Shown here piece by piece: positions 10,561 to 22,962 of a DNA stretch of 64,000 nucleotides (its first letter is position 1; every line of letters starts with the position of its first letter). This DNA comes from Peromyscus leucopus (taxonomy: Eukaryota > Chordata > Mammalia > Rodentia > Cricetidae). The translations under genes were made by a program, and so were the position numbers. The notes beneath the pieces were generated by a model. It was not told the DNA's origin. It ran no database searches and saw only the letters and a list, made by a program, of their open reading frames with translations. Location of the stretch: positions 5,200,001 to 5,264,000 of the forward strand of contig NC_051069.1 of assembly GCF_004664715.2 (NCBI RefSeq), written 5' to 3'.

Positions 10561-11588
10561 CATGAGGACATTCGGGAGACAATGTCCCTTTCTGCCTCCT
10601 GTTTCTTCTTCTCTCTCTCTTTCTGTCTACACCCACCCAAGCAAATCTGAGCACTCTTTTTTTTTTTCTCTTTCATTTCAGTTGGTTTAACTGGAACTTC
10701 TCAACTTTACCCTGTTGGCACTTGAGACTAGATCAGTCTTTGTTGTGTGGGACTGGCCTGTGCAATGGGTGGTACTTGGAGCTGACCTTGGCCTCTACCC
10801 TTCTGGTGCCTGTAATACCCTCCCCCAGTTTCAGCTTCCAAAATTCCAAAATGTCCCCGATGTCCCAGGGGAGAGGGTACTGGCCTTATTTAGGAGCCCC
10901 AACTTAAGTTGGCCCTCCTCACAGTGGTCAGTGTGATTGCAGTAGCATGGAAGACCTGAGGTTGGTGATGATTGGTGGATCGTGGCACGGGGGTGGGGTT
11001 AGCGTGTCTCTCAACCTTGACTCCTGTTGAGAGTCAGCTTTTATCCTAGCAGCAGTGAATGTGGCTCTCACAGAAGCAAGGGTGGTTAGTGATGATCAAA
11101 TCCATGTTGGCCGTTGCCTTTCAGGGCAGGCATGAGCCATTTCCCTCCTCTAGGCTTTCTGCCTTTTAAACAGGGCATGCCAGTCACAAGGAGGATGCTC
11201 AGGAGATGGGCCTGACACTTGGCACCTCCAGTTACAGACTCCTCAGCTGGCCAGCAAAGCATGACAGGAGTCTATTGCCCATCATGCCTGGGAGTCAGTC
11301 AGACGTACTTTATGTCATCGGAGGCCAAGGCGCCGACCTTTGATGGCAGGGTGTTACCGTGTTTGGGCAGATGTAGTTCCTGGATCCTCTCAAGCATGAC
11401 TGCACATATGTTCCGCTAGGCAGTCTCGCTGCTTGAGAAACATGAAGAAAAGGCTGTGTCCCCAAGGAACTGCCAATCTGCCTTTAAGACTTAAGCATTG
11501 TATTCCTTTTAAAAAAAAACACATCTTAGAGTCTAGAGTTGTTACAAAAATGTCTCCCTGCCACAGTTACTTAAAGATGAAGTATTTC
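10561..11588. other. Unique sequence, no gene recognised
   Basis: No mobile element or exon is seen. A T run and cttcatttcag-like stretch at 10657-10683 resembles a splice acceptor, but no coding sequence follows it convincingly. Confidence 0.5.
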
Positions 11589-11890
11589 TGGGCTGGGGAG
11601 CTGGTTCATCGAATAAAGCAGTTGCCTTGCAGGTGCTTACATAAAAAGCTGGTGTGTGTGTGGGGGGCCCCCCACTGTAACCCAAGGACCTGGGAGGCAG
11701 AGACAGGGGGCCTCGGGGCAAGCTGGACAGTTACACTGGCAGAATCAGTAAACTCTAGCTTCAGTGAGAGACCCTGCCTCAGTAAGTAAAATGAAGAGAG
11801 GACACCAGACATCAACCTCTGACCTCCACATACACGTCCACACACGTGTAAGCACGCCCGCACAGACATGCACCCACACATAGACAAATT
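11589..11890 (+). mobile_element. B3A-type SINE, plus strand
   Basis: It begins with a B2/B3-like head (ggctggggagctggttcat) and continues through gacctgggaggcagagac, ttcagtgagagaccctgcct and acctctgacctccacataca to a CA-rich tail. This is the tRNA-head SINE type with a B1-unrelated body. Confidence 0.7.
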
Positions 11891-12198
11891 CCATATACAT
11901 ACGGCTAAAAAATAATGATTTCCCTTTGTCTGCCGCCTCCTCTTTGCTTGCTCTTAGCTTTTCCTTGGAAAATTTCAAATAGACTGTATAATAATCCCAC
12001 ATGTACTCTGCAGAGATTGCCCGTGGTGACCTTCTTGTTTGATCTCGAGCCCCCCCCTCCCCCTGCTGATAATTTTGAAGTTGAGCCTGTGTGTCACAAC
12101 ATTTATTCCCTCCATGTTTCAGTGAACAGCTCCAGAAGGTTGAGGCTCTTTTCTTCAGTTAAATCATCATCGTTGCATGTGTTTGTATGTCCTTCAGG
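11891..12198. other. Unique sequence
   Basis: No gene or mobile element is recognised in this short interval before the LTR. Confidence 0.5.
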
Positions 12199-12204
12199 CC
12201 TCTT

Positions 12205-12690
12205 TGTAAGACTAATTGCTAAACGGTTTAATTAATAAAAAACCCGGAGCCAGATATTGGAGTAAATTCTGAAAGGTCCGAGGAATAGGACAAGCCAAAG
12301 CCAACCTCACCTTACCGACCCTCAGCTTCCAAGGAGAGCTACTTCTTGTATACCCATGCCTATATTCCTTTCTGTTCTGCTAACTCATTTCCTCTCTCCA
12401 CCCAGCTACATCACTTCCTCTTCCTGCCCAGCTCTGTCACTTCCTGTCTGTCTGTCCAGACCTCCAGACCTTTATGGTTAACTAATGCTGGAATTTAAGG
12501 CATTTGCCCCCATGCCTGGCTCTGTTCCCAGTGTGGCCTTGAACTCACAGAGATCCAGACAGATCCCTGCTTCTTGAGTGATAGGATTAAAGGCATGTGC
12601 TATCATTGCCTGACTTCTATATAGTGGCTGGCTTTTTCCTCTGATCCTCAGATAAACTTTATTGGGGAACACAGGTAAAATATCACCACA
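12205..12690 (-). mobile_element. Solo LTR (class II ERV-like), minus strand
   Basis: The element is flanked by a perfect 6-bp direct repeat, CCTCTT (12199-12204 and 12691-12696). On the minus strand it starts TGTGGTGATATT and ends ...TCTTACA, so it has TG...CA termini. It matches the other solo LTR at 24654-25165 over cccc-aataaa-ttatctg-g-tcag and ends with similar AT-rich sequence. Both contain B1-like segments (here ctgtgagttcaaggccac on the minus strand). A 6-bp duplication fits class II (ERVK-like) elements. No internal retroviral sequence is present. It may belong to the mys/mysTR group of cricetids; the name is unverified. Confidence 0.85.
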
Positions 12691-12696
12691 CCTCTT

Positions 12697-14525
12697 CTAG
12701 TGTCTAACCTCTTTATCTAACCCAAGGCTCCTGCTGGAGGGACACCAGAAGTCATCCTTCATTCCCCTTGCCTCTCATGTGCTAACAGGTGGAGGTCCTG
12801 CACACAGATGGGGTCTGCCTAGATCCTTGATCTCCAGCTTTTTCTTTTACCTTGTTTCTTCTGGTGCTTTGGCTTGACAAGGCGCAACCTTCCCTTAAGG
12901 GAAATGGTCAACCGTTAGGTGCCTCAGCTGGCCTGATGGCTCTTCTCCAAGTGCCTGCCCTTAGTGAGTTGCTCTCTGGTCTCGACCTCTTAGAGGAGGC
13001 CTTTTTAGTCAATGGTATCAAACTTTCCAATAGTCTCAAACATGTATGTGAAAGTGTTGTATCTCTGGTTCTGTGTGTTCCAGCTATGAACAGACCAAAC
13101 CAGAGTTCATATTCCCCATAGATGATTTAAAAGGCTGCATCCTTTTCTTGGTCCTTGCTGGCTGGCTGGCTGGGCTAGGAGGAGTTTGCATGGTCCCAAC
13201 TTCCTGGTACTTCTGTCTTCTGCATCCTGCTCTGTTCACTGTTTGCCCTCACTTCCTCCTGCTCTATCCCTCCATCTTGACCTAGGAACTCTTTCCCAAC
13301 TTTCACTGTCCCCCATTTAGCCGATGCCTCTCGAACTTGCTAAGGAGCTGGTCCCTTCTCATAGGCACCCCACCCATCTTGTCTCTTGGAGATAACACTT
13401 TCTGTAACATTAGATCCCCCCCAATGTCCCTCTCCCCCCACCAAAACAAACTGGGCCTTGATCCTCTAGAAATGTTTATTCTTTGCCAGAAAGCAGGTCT
13501 CATAATACAGCCCAGAGCTAGGCATGGTCTCCCTAGAAACTGTGTCTGTCTGGATATGTCCACCTTCCTTGTACCCTTCAACCATGCTGTGATGGAAGCT
13601 TCTCATAGTCCTCCCTCTCAGTGTCCCAATTTCTCCTTGTTCTTCACTTGGTCTCCTCGGAAAGACTGCAGCTCTTACTTTAAGCCCTTGGAGGCGGCAG
13701 ACAGTGTGACCTCCTCTGCCTTCAGCTTAGCCGAGCACTCTGGATGCGCCATTAGAGATCAGTGGCAGCTCCCATGAAGACCCTTGGCTCGGCCCTCTTC
13801 CCAGGGGTATCCTTTTCCATGCCTCTGTGTACCTGTGCTGATGTCGCCCAGGGGTGTCTGTAGCATCACTCTTCCTAGAGCACTCTCCTCTCTTCTGCTG
13901 GGGACCACGCTCCCAGAGAGGGCATGTCTTGCTCTGCAGATGTTCTAGGCTGGAGGAAGAGCACCGACTGTGAGAGAGTTTCATCTCTTCTAGAGGAATC
14001 ATCTCCTACCTGCGTGGTGTGTCTCTTTTCTCTCTGTGCCTTTTGTTGAGTCAAAACTGCCCAAGTCCTGGAACCTGTTACCCACAGAAGGGGCCCTGGG
14101 GGAAACCGGGAGAAGTGTGCTCCTCTGTCCCTTTCACAGATGAGGACACTGCACCGTAGAGGGGAGGAGGGCCACACCGGCTCACACACAGCTGGTTAAG
14201 GTTGGAGACAGGCGCTCAATCAGGCAGGTGCTTGGCTGTCTGATGTCTGCCTAGGCCCTTGATTCCTTCCAGGAGCCCCATCCTTGACCCGGGTCGAGGA
14301 GCTTTGAGACCAAATGTAACTAACGTGACTCCTAATAGAAGTTGTTAAACTCCACCTGCTCCTCTCGTCACTCACTCCTTCAGGTACCATCTGCTTCCCT
14401 GTCTCCACGGAGGTCTTCTGGGACTCTTGGCTCGTTCCAGGGTCTCTCAGAACGCTCTTCACATACTTGATGTGTGGGGCTGCTTCCTCACTTAGGAACT
14501 TTTAGCTTGGGAGCACTTTAAAAAA
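12697..14525. other. Unique sequence, no gene recognised
   Basis: No mobile element or supported exon is recognised. Pyrimidine-rich stretches are frequent. Long frames on either strand show no familiar domain. Confidence 0.55.
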
Positions 14526-14885
14526 CCGTTGAGGGGCTTGGAAGATGGAGTGGAGAAAGTGATTGCTGTGCAAGCGTAAAGATCCAAGTTTCCATCTCTA
14601 GCATTCATGTGAAAAACCAAATGCAACAGTACTGGTCTGAAGTCCTGTGCTGGGAGGCAGACGGGGCATCTCATGGGCGCACTGGCCAGCAGGTCTAGAC
14701 AATTGCTGAGTTCAGGTTCAGTGAGAGATCCTGTTTCAAAAATCAAGCTATCGGGCAGTGGAAGATCACAAACACCGACCTCTGGGCACTGCATGCACAC
14801 GCATGTGTATCCACGCATGTACTCATGCACACACATATGCACACACATACCCACATGAACACATGCACATATACATACATACAAC
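14526..14885 (+). mobile_element. B3A-type SINE, plus strand
   Basis: A diverged tRNA-like head (ggggcttggaagatggag, aagtgattgctgtgcaagc) leads into tgctgggaggcagacggg, aggttcagtgagagatcctg and accgacctctgggcac, then a CA/TGCACA-rich tail. Confidence 0.68.
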
Positions 14886-15370
14886 AACAAAATACAATTC
14901 ATGAACTTGTATGTAATTTGTAGTTGGCCTTTTGTTTGAGTTGAGGTATCAGGTATAAAATCATGGCAAACATGAACTTCAATTCACGGTATATTTACAT
15001 CTGTATATTTACATACTGTATATTTACAGGACCCATCGAAACTATATTAATGTATGGTTTATAATTCATGCTGCTTTACCATTAAAGAAATATACCATTT
15101 TGGTTGTAGGTGTGAAAAATACGTGTTAGAGATCCTGGTCCTGCCCAGACTTTGGGAAGGGCTCTGTTCTACTCACCTCTCCTGGGTTGGGGTTCTCTTC
15201 TACAAATCTAGAGTCTTACCTCCTTATCCATTCATCTCCTCCTACAAATGGAAGGGGAGGGCACCTGGAAATAGGGGGTCTAGTTCTGGGCTTCTGAGGT
15301 CATCTAAAGGGTGGTGTGGTTTCTTTTTTCATTTGGGGAGGGGCAGCATCGGGAAGAAATACTTTCCTTT
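14886..15370. other. AT-rich unique sequence with a short triple repeat
   Basis: No gene recognised. At 14988-15029 the motif gtatatttaca occurs three times with 5-bp spacers. Confidence 0.5.
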
Positions 15371-15800
15371 TAATGGATTAAAATATCTTTTAGTTATTCT
15401 TTGACAGTGTCTTATCATATCTTGATCATGTCCACCCGACCCCTACTCCCACTTATCCTTCACCCCGTAACATGCCCCCCTCTCTCCTTCATTCCTTCAT
15501 GTCCTTCCCTTTTTTTTTTTCATCCCCTTTCATTCTTTTGGTGACCTGTGGATTCCAGTTAGTTGCCTGCTGGAATGTTGGCTGATCTTGTTGGTTTGAT
15601 CTTGCACAGGGAGCCAGGAGAAGGTGACATGTGACCAATCTCCTTTTTAGAGATTCTTAGCCGTCTCCCCCCCCTTGTCTTTTGGTAGAATAATAGTTTA
15701 GAATATTTTTTCAGCTACATAGTGTGGAATTCTAGGATCCCAAGTTCATATCAGTCAGGTGTGCTTTTATCCTATCTCATTGTAAGATAAAACAAAACAA
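15371..15800 (-). mobile_element. Rodent L1 3'-UTR fragment, minus strand
   Basis: The stretch with ttgatcatgtccacccgacc, pyrimidine-rich CCCCTCTCTCC blocks and tgacctgtggattccagtta resembles the minus strand of the rodent L1 3' end. It is probably continuous with the clearer L1 block at 16010-17010. Confidence 0.55.
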
Positions 15801-15866
15801 AACAAAACAAAAAAACAAATATGGTATGGGAATTGCTGAGATTAAAAAAAAAAACAAAACAAAACA
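15787..15866. repeat. Paired (AAAAC)n A-rich tracts
   Basis: Two AAAAC-rich tracts (15787-15815 and 15845-15866) flank a short segment. The sequence gggaattgctgagatt before the second tract is partly repeated after it as ttgggattgct, suggesting a small duplication. Confidence 0.7.
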
Positions 15867-16009
15867 TGGAATTGGGATTGCTTTCCAAGTAGAATAGCAG
15901 TTAAATGTTTCTTTTGACTCAGTCTGGAGAGGTCTCCCTGATGGTGATGTCATGTTTTATTCTCAAGGTAGCTGTGATTATTTTATTGGAACACTTTAAT
16001 CTTTTTTTT

Positions 16010-17010
16010 TTCTTAATTTATTTTGCATCTGGACCACAGCCTCCCCTCCCTCCTCTCCTCTAACTTCCTCCCCACTCCTCCCCTCTGCCTCTCCCAACCA
16101 CCCCCCTCCTGCAATTACTCAGAAAGGGGCAGGCCTCCCATGGGCTTCAGTAAAACATGATATATCAAGCTACCATAAGACGAAGCACCTCCCCCTGTAT
16201 TCAGGCTGAGCAAGGCAACCCAGCATGAGGATTGGCTTCCCAAGAGCCAGTCCAAGCACCAGGGACAGCCTCTGCTCCCATTGCCTGGAGTCCCACATAT
16301 CGACCAAGCTACACAACTGTCACATATATGCTGAAGGCTTAGGTCGGTCCCATGCAGGCTACCTGGTTGTTGGCTCAGACTCTGTGAGTTCCCCTGAGTC
16401 AGGCTAGTGGTTTCTATGTATTGTCCTGCCATGTTGCTGACCCCTCTGTTTCTTACAATCCCTCCTTCCTCTCCTCAGCAGGGCCACCCCCCGAACTTGG
16501 TCCAGTGTTTGGCCATGGTCTCTGAATCTGCCTCCATTAGTCACTGGATGAAGGCTCTCCAGTGACAACCTGCGTAGCCACCAATCAGATCACAGAGGAT
16601 GGCAGTTCAGGCTGTGCATCACTGCTGCCAGGAGTGTTTGCTGGGGCCATCCTTGTAGGCGCATGGAAGTTTCCTTGGCTTCAGGCTTCTGACTCCGTCA
16701 AGCCCCCCTTTCCAGTCCCCCTCTGCCTGATACCTCAAGTTCCCATATGTACCTGCCCCCAGTTCACCCAGAAGATCTCTTCTATTTCCCCTTTCCAGGG
16801 AGAGCCTTGTGTCTCTCCTTGGGCCCTCCTTGTTACCTAGCCTCTTTGGATCTGTGGATTGTAGCATGGTTATCCTTTACTTTACAGTTACTATCCACTT
16901 ATGAGTAAGTACATACCATGTTTGTCTTTCCCGGGTCCAGGTTACCTCACTCAAGATGCTTTTTTTCTACTTTCATCCATTTGACTTCAAATTTCCTGAT
17001 GTCGTTGTTG
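16010..17010 (-). mobile_element. Rodent L1 3' end, minus strand
   Basis: The hallmark is near the right end: gagtaagtacataccatgtt, then gtccaggttacctcactcaa and tttcatccatttgacttcaa, the minus-strand form of a widespread rodent L1 3' segment. The left part is pyrimidine-rich (polypurine on the L1 sense strand), typical of L1 3' UTRs. Confidence 0.78.
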
Positions 17011-18033
17011 TTGTTGTTTAAACACACTTTAATTTTTTGTAATAAGAGCTCAGAACCATTTGCGCAGGTGTACAAAATAGTTGATGAAGGAATTCCCAGT
17101 GAACAATTTTTACTTTAGAGTCATACTCAAATAATATTGTTGATGGGAGGTTGACTGAGGCATGTTTGCTCTGTGTGAAAAAGAATTTGAATCTAGGGGA
17201 ACATGATCCTCAAAATAGAACACAAAACAGATAGATTGGATAGTCTTTAAAAAGTGAACTTAATTTTTTTTATTTAAACTAGCGCACCTCAATTAAATTT
17301 TAAAATATTTTAAAAAATGACATATTCCTATTTGAGCCCCCAGAGTCCTGCTTTCCTCCTCTGGGCATGATCGCTGAGGGAGGGCCCTGGAAGGTCAGCA
17401 CCTGGGCCGTTGGGTCACCTGAGTCTTGCTTGCCTCATCCACATCTTCCTGTGTGCAGCAACAGCAGCAGAGTGAACAAGATGCCTGCAGTTTTATTTGA
17501 GGAATATCAAATTCGTATTTTCTAAGCACAAGCAGCTTCATGTTGATTAAAAATAATAGTTTCACAAACTATATACAGAAATCATGAGATATATGATATT
17601 TATTTAAAAATAATCTCCACCAAGGGCAGGGAGGAAATAAAAGGTGGTCTGGATGAAAATGTTTGGCTGGCGGTTGTTGTGGCTGAGGGATAAGGGTGGC
17701 CGCTCTTACATGCGTGATGGAGTCAGTGTAGATTGGAATTGTCCAAAGTCAAAAGGCTTACTTACTGCCTCCCACTCACCTACCCTAGAGCAGGTGCAGG
17801 CTCCCTACCTTGTACATTCTGGGAGCTGAACACTTAGGAGAGCATATTCTACTATGGATTGCTAGCCCACCAAAATTTAAAGCATAGAGTGATTTCTACT
17901 GAATGTGTGTAGTTGTTATAGCATCTTAAATAAATAAATAAATAAATAATAAATACCAAGTTAAATCATTCTAAGTTGGAGACCATCTGAATATAGGGTT
18001 TCATTACAATTGTTTCTTTGTATTTTCTATTTT
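17011..18033. other. AT-rich unique sequence
   Basis: No gene recognised. A GTT run sits at the L1 boundary (17000-17018) and an AAAT repeat at 17927-17951. Scattered long A/T stretches lie around 17260-17330. Confidence 0.5.
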
Positions 18034-18356
18034 TAGTTTGGTTTCTTGTAGCTCAGGCTGCCCTCAATTCCATACGTAGCCACAGATGACCTTGAAATTC
18101 TGATCCTCCTGCCTGGAATTAGCTATGTAAACCAGGCTGGCCTTGAACTCACAGAGATCTGGCTGCCTTTGCCTTTGAAGTACTGGGATTAAAGGCCTGC
18201 GCCACTATGCCCAACTATATAATTACAGTTATAGTTATAATTATTATTACTATTGTTGTTGTTATAGATAAGGTCTCACTGTGTAGCCCAGGCTGGAACT
18301 TGTCCGCAGCTTCCTTATTGCTATGACTAAAAGCATATGTCAACAGGTCCAGCTAG
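18034..18356 (-). mobile_element. B1/B4 SINE cluster, minus strand
   Basis: There are three minus-strand pieces. The first is a B4/B1-like fragment (ttgtagctcaggctgccctc). The second is a better B1 (accaggctggccttgaactc, then tactgggattaaaggcctg, 18128-18216). The third is another fragment (aaggtctcactgtgtagccc, 18265-18356). A TTA/TTG repeat lies between the second and third. Confidence 0.75.
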
Positions 18357-18374
18357 TTTTGAGTATATTTAGCT

Positions 18375-18525
18375 TAATTTTTTGACATTTTTTTCTATTT
18401 GTGTACATGCCAGGACATACATATAGAGGTCACATGACCATGTGTAGTATCAGGTTCTTTCTCTTCACCTTGTGCATCCTGGAGATCAAGCACAGGTCAT
18501 CTTCCTGGCCTGATATTGGGCTTTT
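18375..18525 (-). mobile_element. B3-type SINE fragment, minus strand
   Basis: The order tttgtgtacatgccagg, gtatcaggttctttctcttc and tcctggagatcaagcacagg matches a diverged minus-strand B3/B3A body. Confidence 0.5.
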
Positions 18526-19559
18526 TAAACAAAATTTTAATTGTGTATAAGGTGTATGAAGTGGGAATTTTGGCACCTAAGAAAACTACTGTGACTTTAG
18601 AAACATTTTCAAGCCCTCTAGCAGACAGTCCACTCTTGGAAGATGCCTTGAAGAGACATAGAAAGAGGCCTCATCCTCATCCTGTGGTCACAGAAATTTT
18701 CTTCTAGTTAGCACATGCCCACAGGGAGGAGAGGGTCTGTGGGTCCACATGTGTTGGCTCAGTCATGAAGAGAAAGCCCGGATAGCTACGGGTGCCCGGA
18801 GGGAGGGAAACAGTCCCACACCGCCATGTGCACACAGCTTAGTGTAAGGCTGCAAAGATGCCCTGGCCTTGGCAAGTTGACACCAGTATACCTGCTTTGC
18901 CGTAGTGTTATTATTCTGCGTTTGGAATGACATAGAAAACATGTTACAGTGGATTGATAATGATGCAGGAAACATCTTAGTCTCATGAAAATTCCAAGAG
19001 AGGGCAGAGAAGAGGCTGCTGGGATGAAAAACAGAGACAGGCAAGGGGAGACATAGGGTAGCGAATTCATTTTTATGGTTTATTGAGAAGAAAAGTAAAT
19101 TTCAATGGTAGAAGCCTGTCTGTTAGGAAGTGTTGGCGTTTGGATGCTTCAAACCACAATGAATATTCGGAGAATCACTGGCCCTGTGAAAAGAGAAGAG
19201 GTGAGCGCTTTTGGGAAAACAAATTAGTTGTGAACTCATCAAGACCCAATTTTACACTTTTGAAGATGAATTTTGAGGGTTTCAATAGCTGCTAATCAAG
19301 GCCACATGGAGAGAGATTCTTATTTATCAAAAACAAGTGGTCTTGATTTCCCCATTGCTGTTTACTTGGGTGTCTCATTTGACCTGATTGACCAAATCAT
19401 CTTCCTCAATGATCCCATGTTCTTTTTTTGTGCTACCTGTCTTGGGTTGCCATGGGCTTGACTGAATTCCATGATACCCCTTGATTTTTCGTTCCTTTTG
19501 GGGTAGGATGTATTGGTTCACAGAGCCCAGGTGTTAGGCAATATTACTCTTGCTGAGAC
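18526..19559. other. Unique sequence, no gene recognised
   Basis: No mobile element or exon is recognised. A 63-codon frame at 18516-18707 has no familiar domain. Confidence 0.55.
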
Positions 19560-19980
19560 GTGAACAAATGTCTGCTCACCCCAGATAGGAAACTGATGGT
19601 ATACCAAAGTCCAACTTGGTGAGCCAGTGAGTTCTTATTGGGGTTACCAACAGGAGTCCAGGTAAGGGGTTACTTACAAACCAGGGATGACTCAGACGGA
19701 GCTGCGGCACCAAAAGCCTATCCCAGCATTGCTTACAGAAGCTGAAACCCTGAGACCTACTGTACAACTTGCAGGAGCTTGACACACTGGAGAGTGTCTC
19801 TTCCCAGGCACATGAATGACTTTTGCCTTATGTGCAGCACTTACTATTTATATAACCTTGCAGAGGAAGAGGCCTCGTGCATCTGGTCAAGTTTCTGGCA
19901 CTTCCTGAATTTTCTGAATTGTTTACTTCCTGAGTCTTAAGGAGCCTCCCTTCAGAGTCTTTATCCATTCAGAGGAAAGT
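19560..19980 (-). mobile_element. Medium-reiterated rodent repeat, probable L1-related, minus strand
   Basis: The series ccaacttggtgagccagtga, ttcttattggggttac, aggggttacttacaaac, ctgcggcaccaaaagcc and ggagagtgtctcttcccagg follows a repeat I recall as frequent in rodent genomes. The family assignment is from memory and uncertain. Confidence 0.4.
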
Positions 19981-22055
19981 GCCACATAGCATCAGGCAAA
20001 CAGCTTACAGGGCTGGAGAACTCACACATTGTGAGTGTTCTTGGGTATCTGTTCTTTAAATAAGGCTGTTCCTCCTCCTTGCAGGCCAGTAGTGTTCCCT
20101 TAGAGACTGCAGCTTTTCTATTTCAAAGGAGAACAGATGGTTTTCCTACTTGTAGGAGCCAGATTCTGTCTTCATGTCCTTGAGTTAGATCTAGCATGAT
20201 CCAAGTACCTCTGGATGTGCTGGTGTGGAGGAGCCGGTGAGTTAAATATCATGGAGCCCATGAACTAAAGATTAAGGTGGCCATGAGAATGAATGTTGAG
20301 GAGGTTGTACCTTCCCAGGGACAGCTGTGGAGGATAGAGCTCAGAGTGGGCAGTTCATCCTAGCTGGCAGCTGGGACACATTCAGGTCACCAGAGCCTCG
20401 ATTGCCAACTACTCAAGACCCTCTTAGATCACTTTGCATTCTCTACAGATTCTGTTCCACAGGAACCTCCCTGGCTTCAGTGCCTGGGTGGTATTTGTGC
20501 GATCACATCCCAGTGCCCTGTGCTTGCTCCAAGTGATTAACCCATACCGACATGTCATCATCACAGAAAGTGCCATTCTGTGTCAGCTCACTCCTGCTGG
20601 TTTACATCTTATGGATTTTGACAGATGTGTCATGGTGTGTGTCCCCCACCAGAGAGCCACAAGGAAGGTTTTGTCACCCTTCAAGTCATCCATCTCTGCA
20701 AATTCCCACATTGCCTTCCGCCTGACCCTCCAACCCCTGACCCTTTCACAGTCTCCCTACTGCAGGGTGTATAGTCTTCTCTGTTGAGCTGCTTTGCTGT
20801 TGTTTTCATATGGCTCAGGGGCCTGTTTCTTAGGAGTGCTGACTGATATTGCACCCTCTCGCTCTGTCTTCCCAAGAGAAGGGTTCATGTGGATGGTGAC
20901 CACCTACCCCACTGTGTTTTCTGCTGCAAAGTTGAGACTTGGCTTAATGAATAGCTGAGAGTAAAGGCAGATGCCCTTTAGGGTTCAGAGGTAAAGTAGC
21001 TTATTTAGTAGTCTTCCTCTTCCACGCTTTAGTTGTTACGTCTCAGAAAGCCGTTTGAAAATGGAAGAGAAGACATAAATATGAAATAGCATGTTTCCCT
21101 AATTGACAGCCCAACCAGGAGAGAGCTTTTTCAAAGGCACTGGGGTTGTGGCAGAAGGGCTCCTGAATTAGGAGACTCTGAAGTACAAGTGAGGATAATC
21201 AAAAAAGAATCTGGTACTTGGATTTTGATGTATATAAATAAGCATGTCTGTACATGACTCCATCCTGACCCTGTTTCCTTTAACACCGTGAGGCCCCATT
21301 TTGGGGAGTCATTACCCATATAAAATGTGCATGCAAATTTCTCCAACACGTATTGCCCATTTAGTGTGTTTTAGGAACCATGCTCTGAGATGAGTCTAGA
21401 AATATAGGGTAGGCCACAGTTCCTGCCCTGACTCCTTACAGTTTTGACACTTACTTAGGAAAATTCAACACAGTACTGTAAATCTAGAAATTAAGATATA
21501 GTCAGTAAAGATTCTTTTTGAGCAGGTAGAAACTGATGAAGTAGAAACTGATCAACAGAAGTATGGGGATGTCGACTGGGGCATAGAGAAGTGGCTGTCA
21601 GAGATCCCTTGGGGGAAATAGCCGAGATCGTGCTGGGACTCTGGTGCGTGGAACACTGTGACGGTGCACAGCCATCCATGGCAGACCGTGTAAGAGGTGG
21701 CCAAGTGGGTACTGGTGATCCTTGTGGTCTGGACATTGATCATGATTTCGTAGGGTCTGAAGATTTAACTGGAATAATTGTCTACCCTAGCTGGTTTACT
21801 GAAGGGATAGAGGAAAGCTGGCCTATGATAAAGTCCAACCAAAAGTTGTGGGTTGGTAAATCATATCCTGTGGCCATTAACATCTTCCTTGAGGAATTGG
21901 GGACTCCTCAATTACTATTACTATTTATTACTAATTACTTTTTGAACACCAAAGCAGGAATTGGGCACTATTTCCCTGCTCTTCCATCCTTGGCTGTCTA
22001 AGAAAAGAAAAAAACATCATTCCAGAGTTTTCTACATGTACTATCGGATTTTCTG
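19981..22055. other. Unique sequence, no gene recognised
   Basis: About 2 kb with no mobile element or supported exon recognised. The frame at 21591-22001 (136 codons) shows no known domain and no splice-site support. Confidence 0.55.
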
Positions 22056-22106
22056 CTGGTTAGTTTTTTGTTTTGGTTTTTGTTTTGTTGTTGTTTGTTT
22101 GTTTGA
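22056..22106. repeat. (TTTG/GTTTT)n tract
   Basis: A short T/G repeat that directly precedes the L1-type element. Confidence 0.85.
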
Positions 22107-22119
22107 CATGACATGATAT

Positions 22120-22450
22120 TATCTAGAATCACTTAGGAAAAAGGAACCTCGAGTGAGAAAATGCCTCCATCACATTAGTCTGTGGGAGCATTTAAAAACT
22201 TAATCAGTGTGTGAGGGCCTAGCATACTATGTGTGGGCCACTGATGGGCAGATAGATGGTCCTAGATTGTTTAAGAAAGCAAGCTGAGTAAGCCATGGAA
22301 CCAGGCCAGTATCAGCATTTTTTTTTAAGGGTCTCTGCTTCAGTTCTTGTCTCCAGGCTCCTGCATTGAGTTCCTTTCTTGACTTCCTCGCTGATGGACT
22401 GTAACTTTCCACCTCAAATTGATTTTGGCAATGGTGTTTATCACAGATCC
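22120..22450 (+). mobile_element. Rodent L1 3'-UTR-type repeat, plus strand
   Basis: It follows the same order as the copy at 44060-44475: a gaacctcgagtgagaaaatg segment, gtgtgggccactgatgggc, taagaaagcaagctgag, and tctccaggctcctgcattga followed by gagttcctttcttgacttcc. The copy is diverged. Confidence 0.6.
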
Positions 22451-22857
22451 AGTGAATTTAGCAAAAGAACTATTTGTTTGCATTTGTTCATTTGAAGGTG
22501 TTAGAACACCTTCGGGTCATGTGACTATTGTATTCAGACATTACATGTAGATTAATAACACATCTGATCCCGCCTAATACCTGTATGCCATGTTTAGTTG
22601 TTTGCCTCCCCAGAAAAGCAACCATAAAACCTTATTTGTATAGAGTTTCCCACTTATAGAGAACTAACTTGCTGCTTCTTCCACTAAAGGAAGCCCTGGA
22701 CATAACTCTGATTAAGTGAAATTCCTAGTTGTTCATACATGAGTTAATTAGGCTTCAGTTGGAAACAGTTGGGTGTCCATTTGGGTCAGTCCATAATAGG
22801 AGTTAGTGATACATGGAGGAACAGTTTGTAGATTCAGAATAGAGTCAACTTTTCCCT
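22451..22857. other. AT-rich unique sequence
   Basis: No gene or mobile element recognised. Several short forkhead/homeodomain-like AT motifs occur. Confidence 0.5.
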
Positions 22858-22962
22858 TTTGTGTGCGCATGTATGAAAGGGGTGTACATGCACCTGTGGG
22901 TACATAAGTATAGAGTCAAACACCTTACTAACTGAAGCATCTCTCCTGTCCCTGTGCTCAAT
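22858..22962 (-). mobile_element. B3-type SINE fragment, minus strand
   Basis: tgtgtgcgcatgtatgaaag, then gtcaaacaccttactaactg and agcatctctcctgtccc, correspond to the minus-strand end of a B2/B3 element. Confidence 0.5.
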
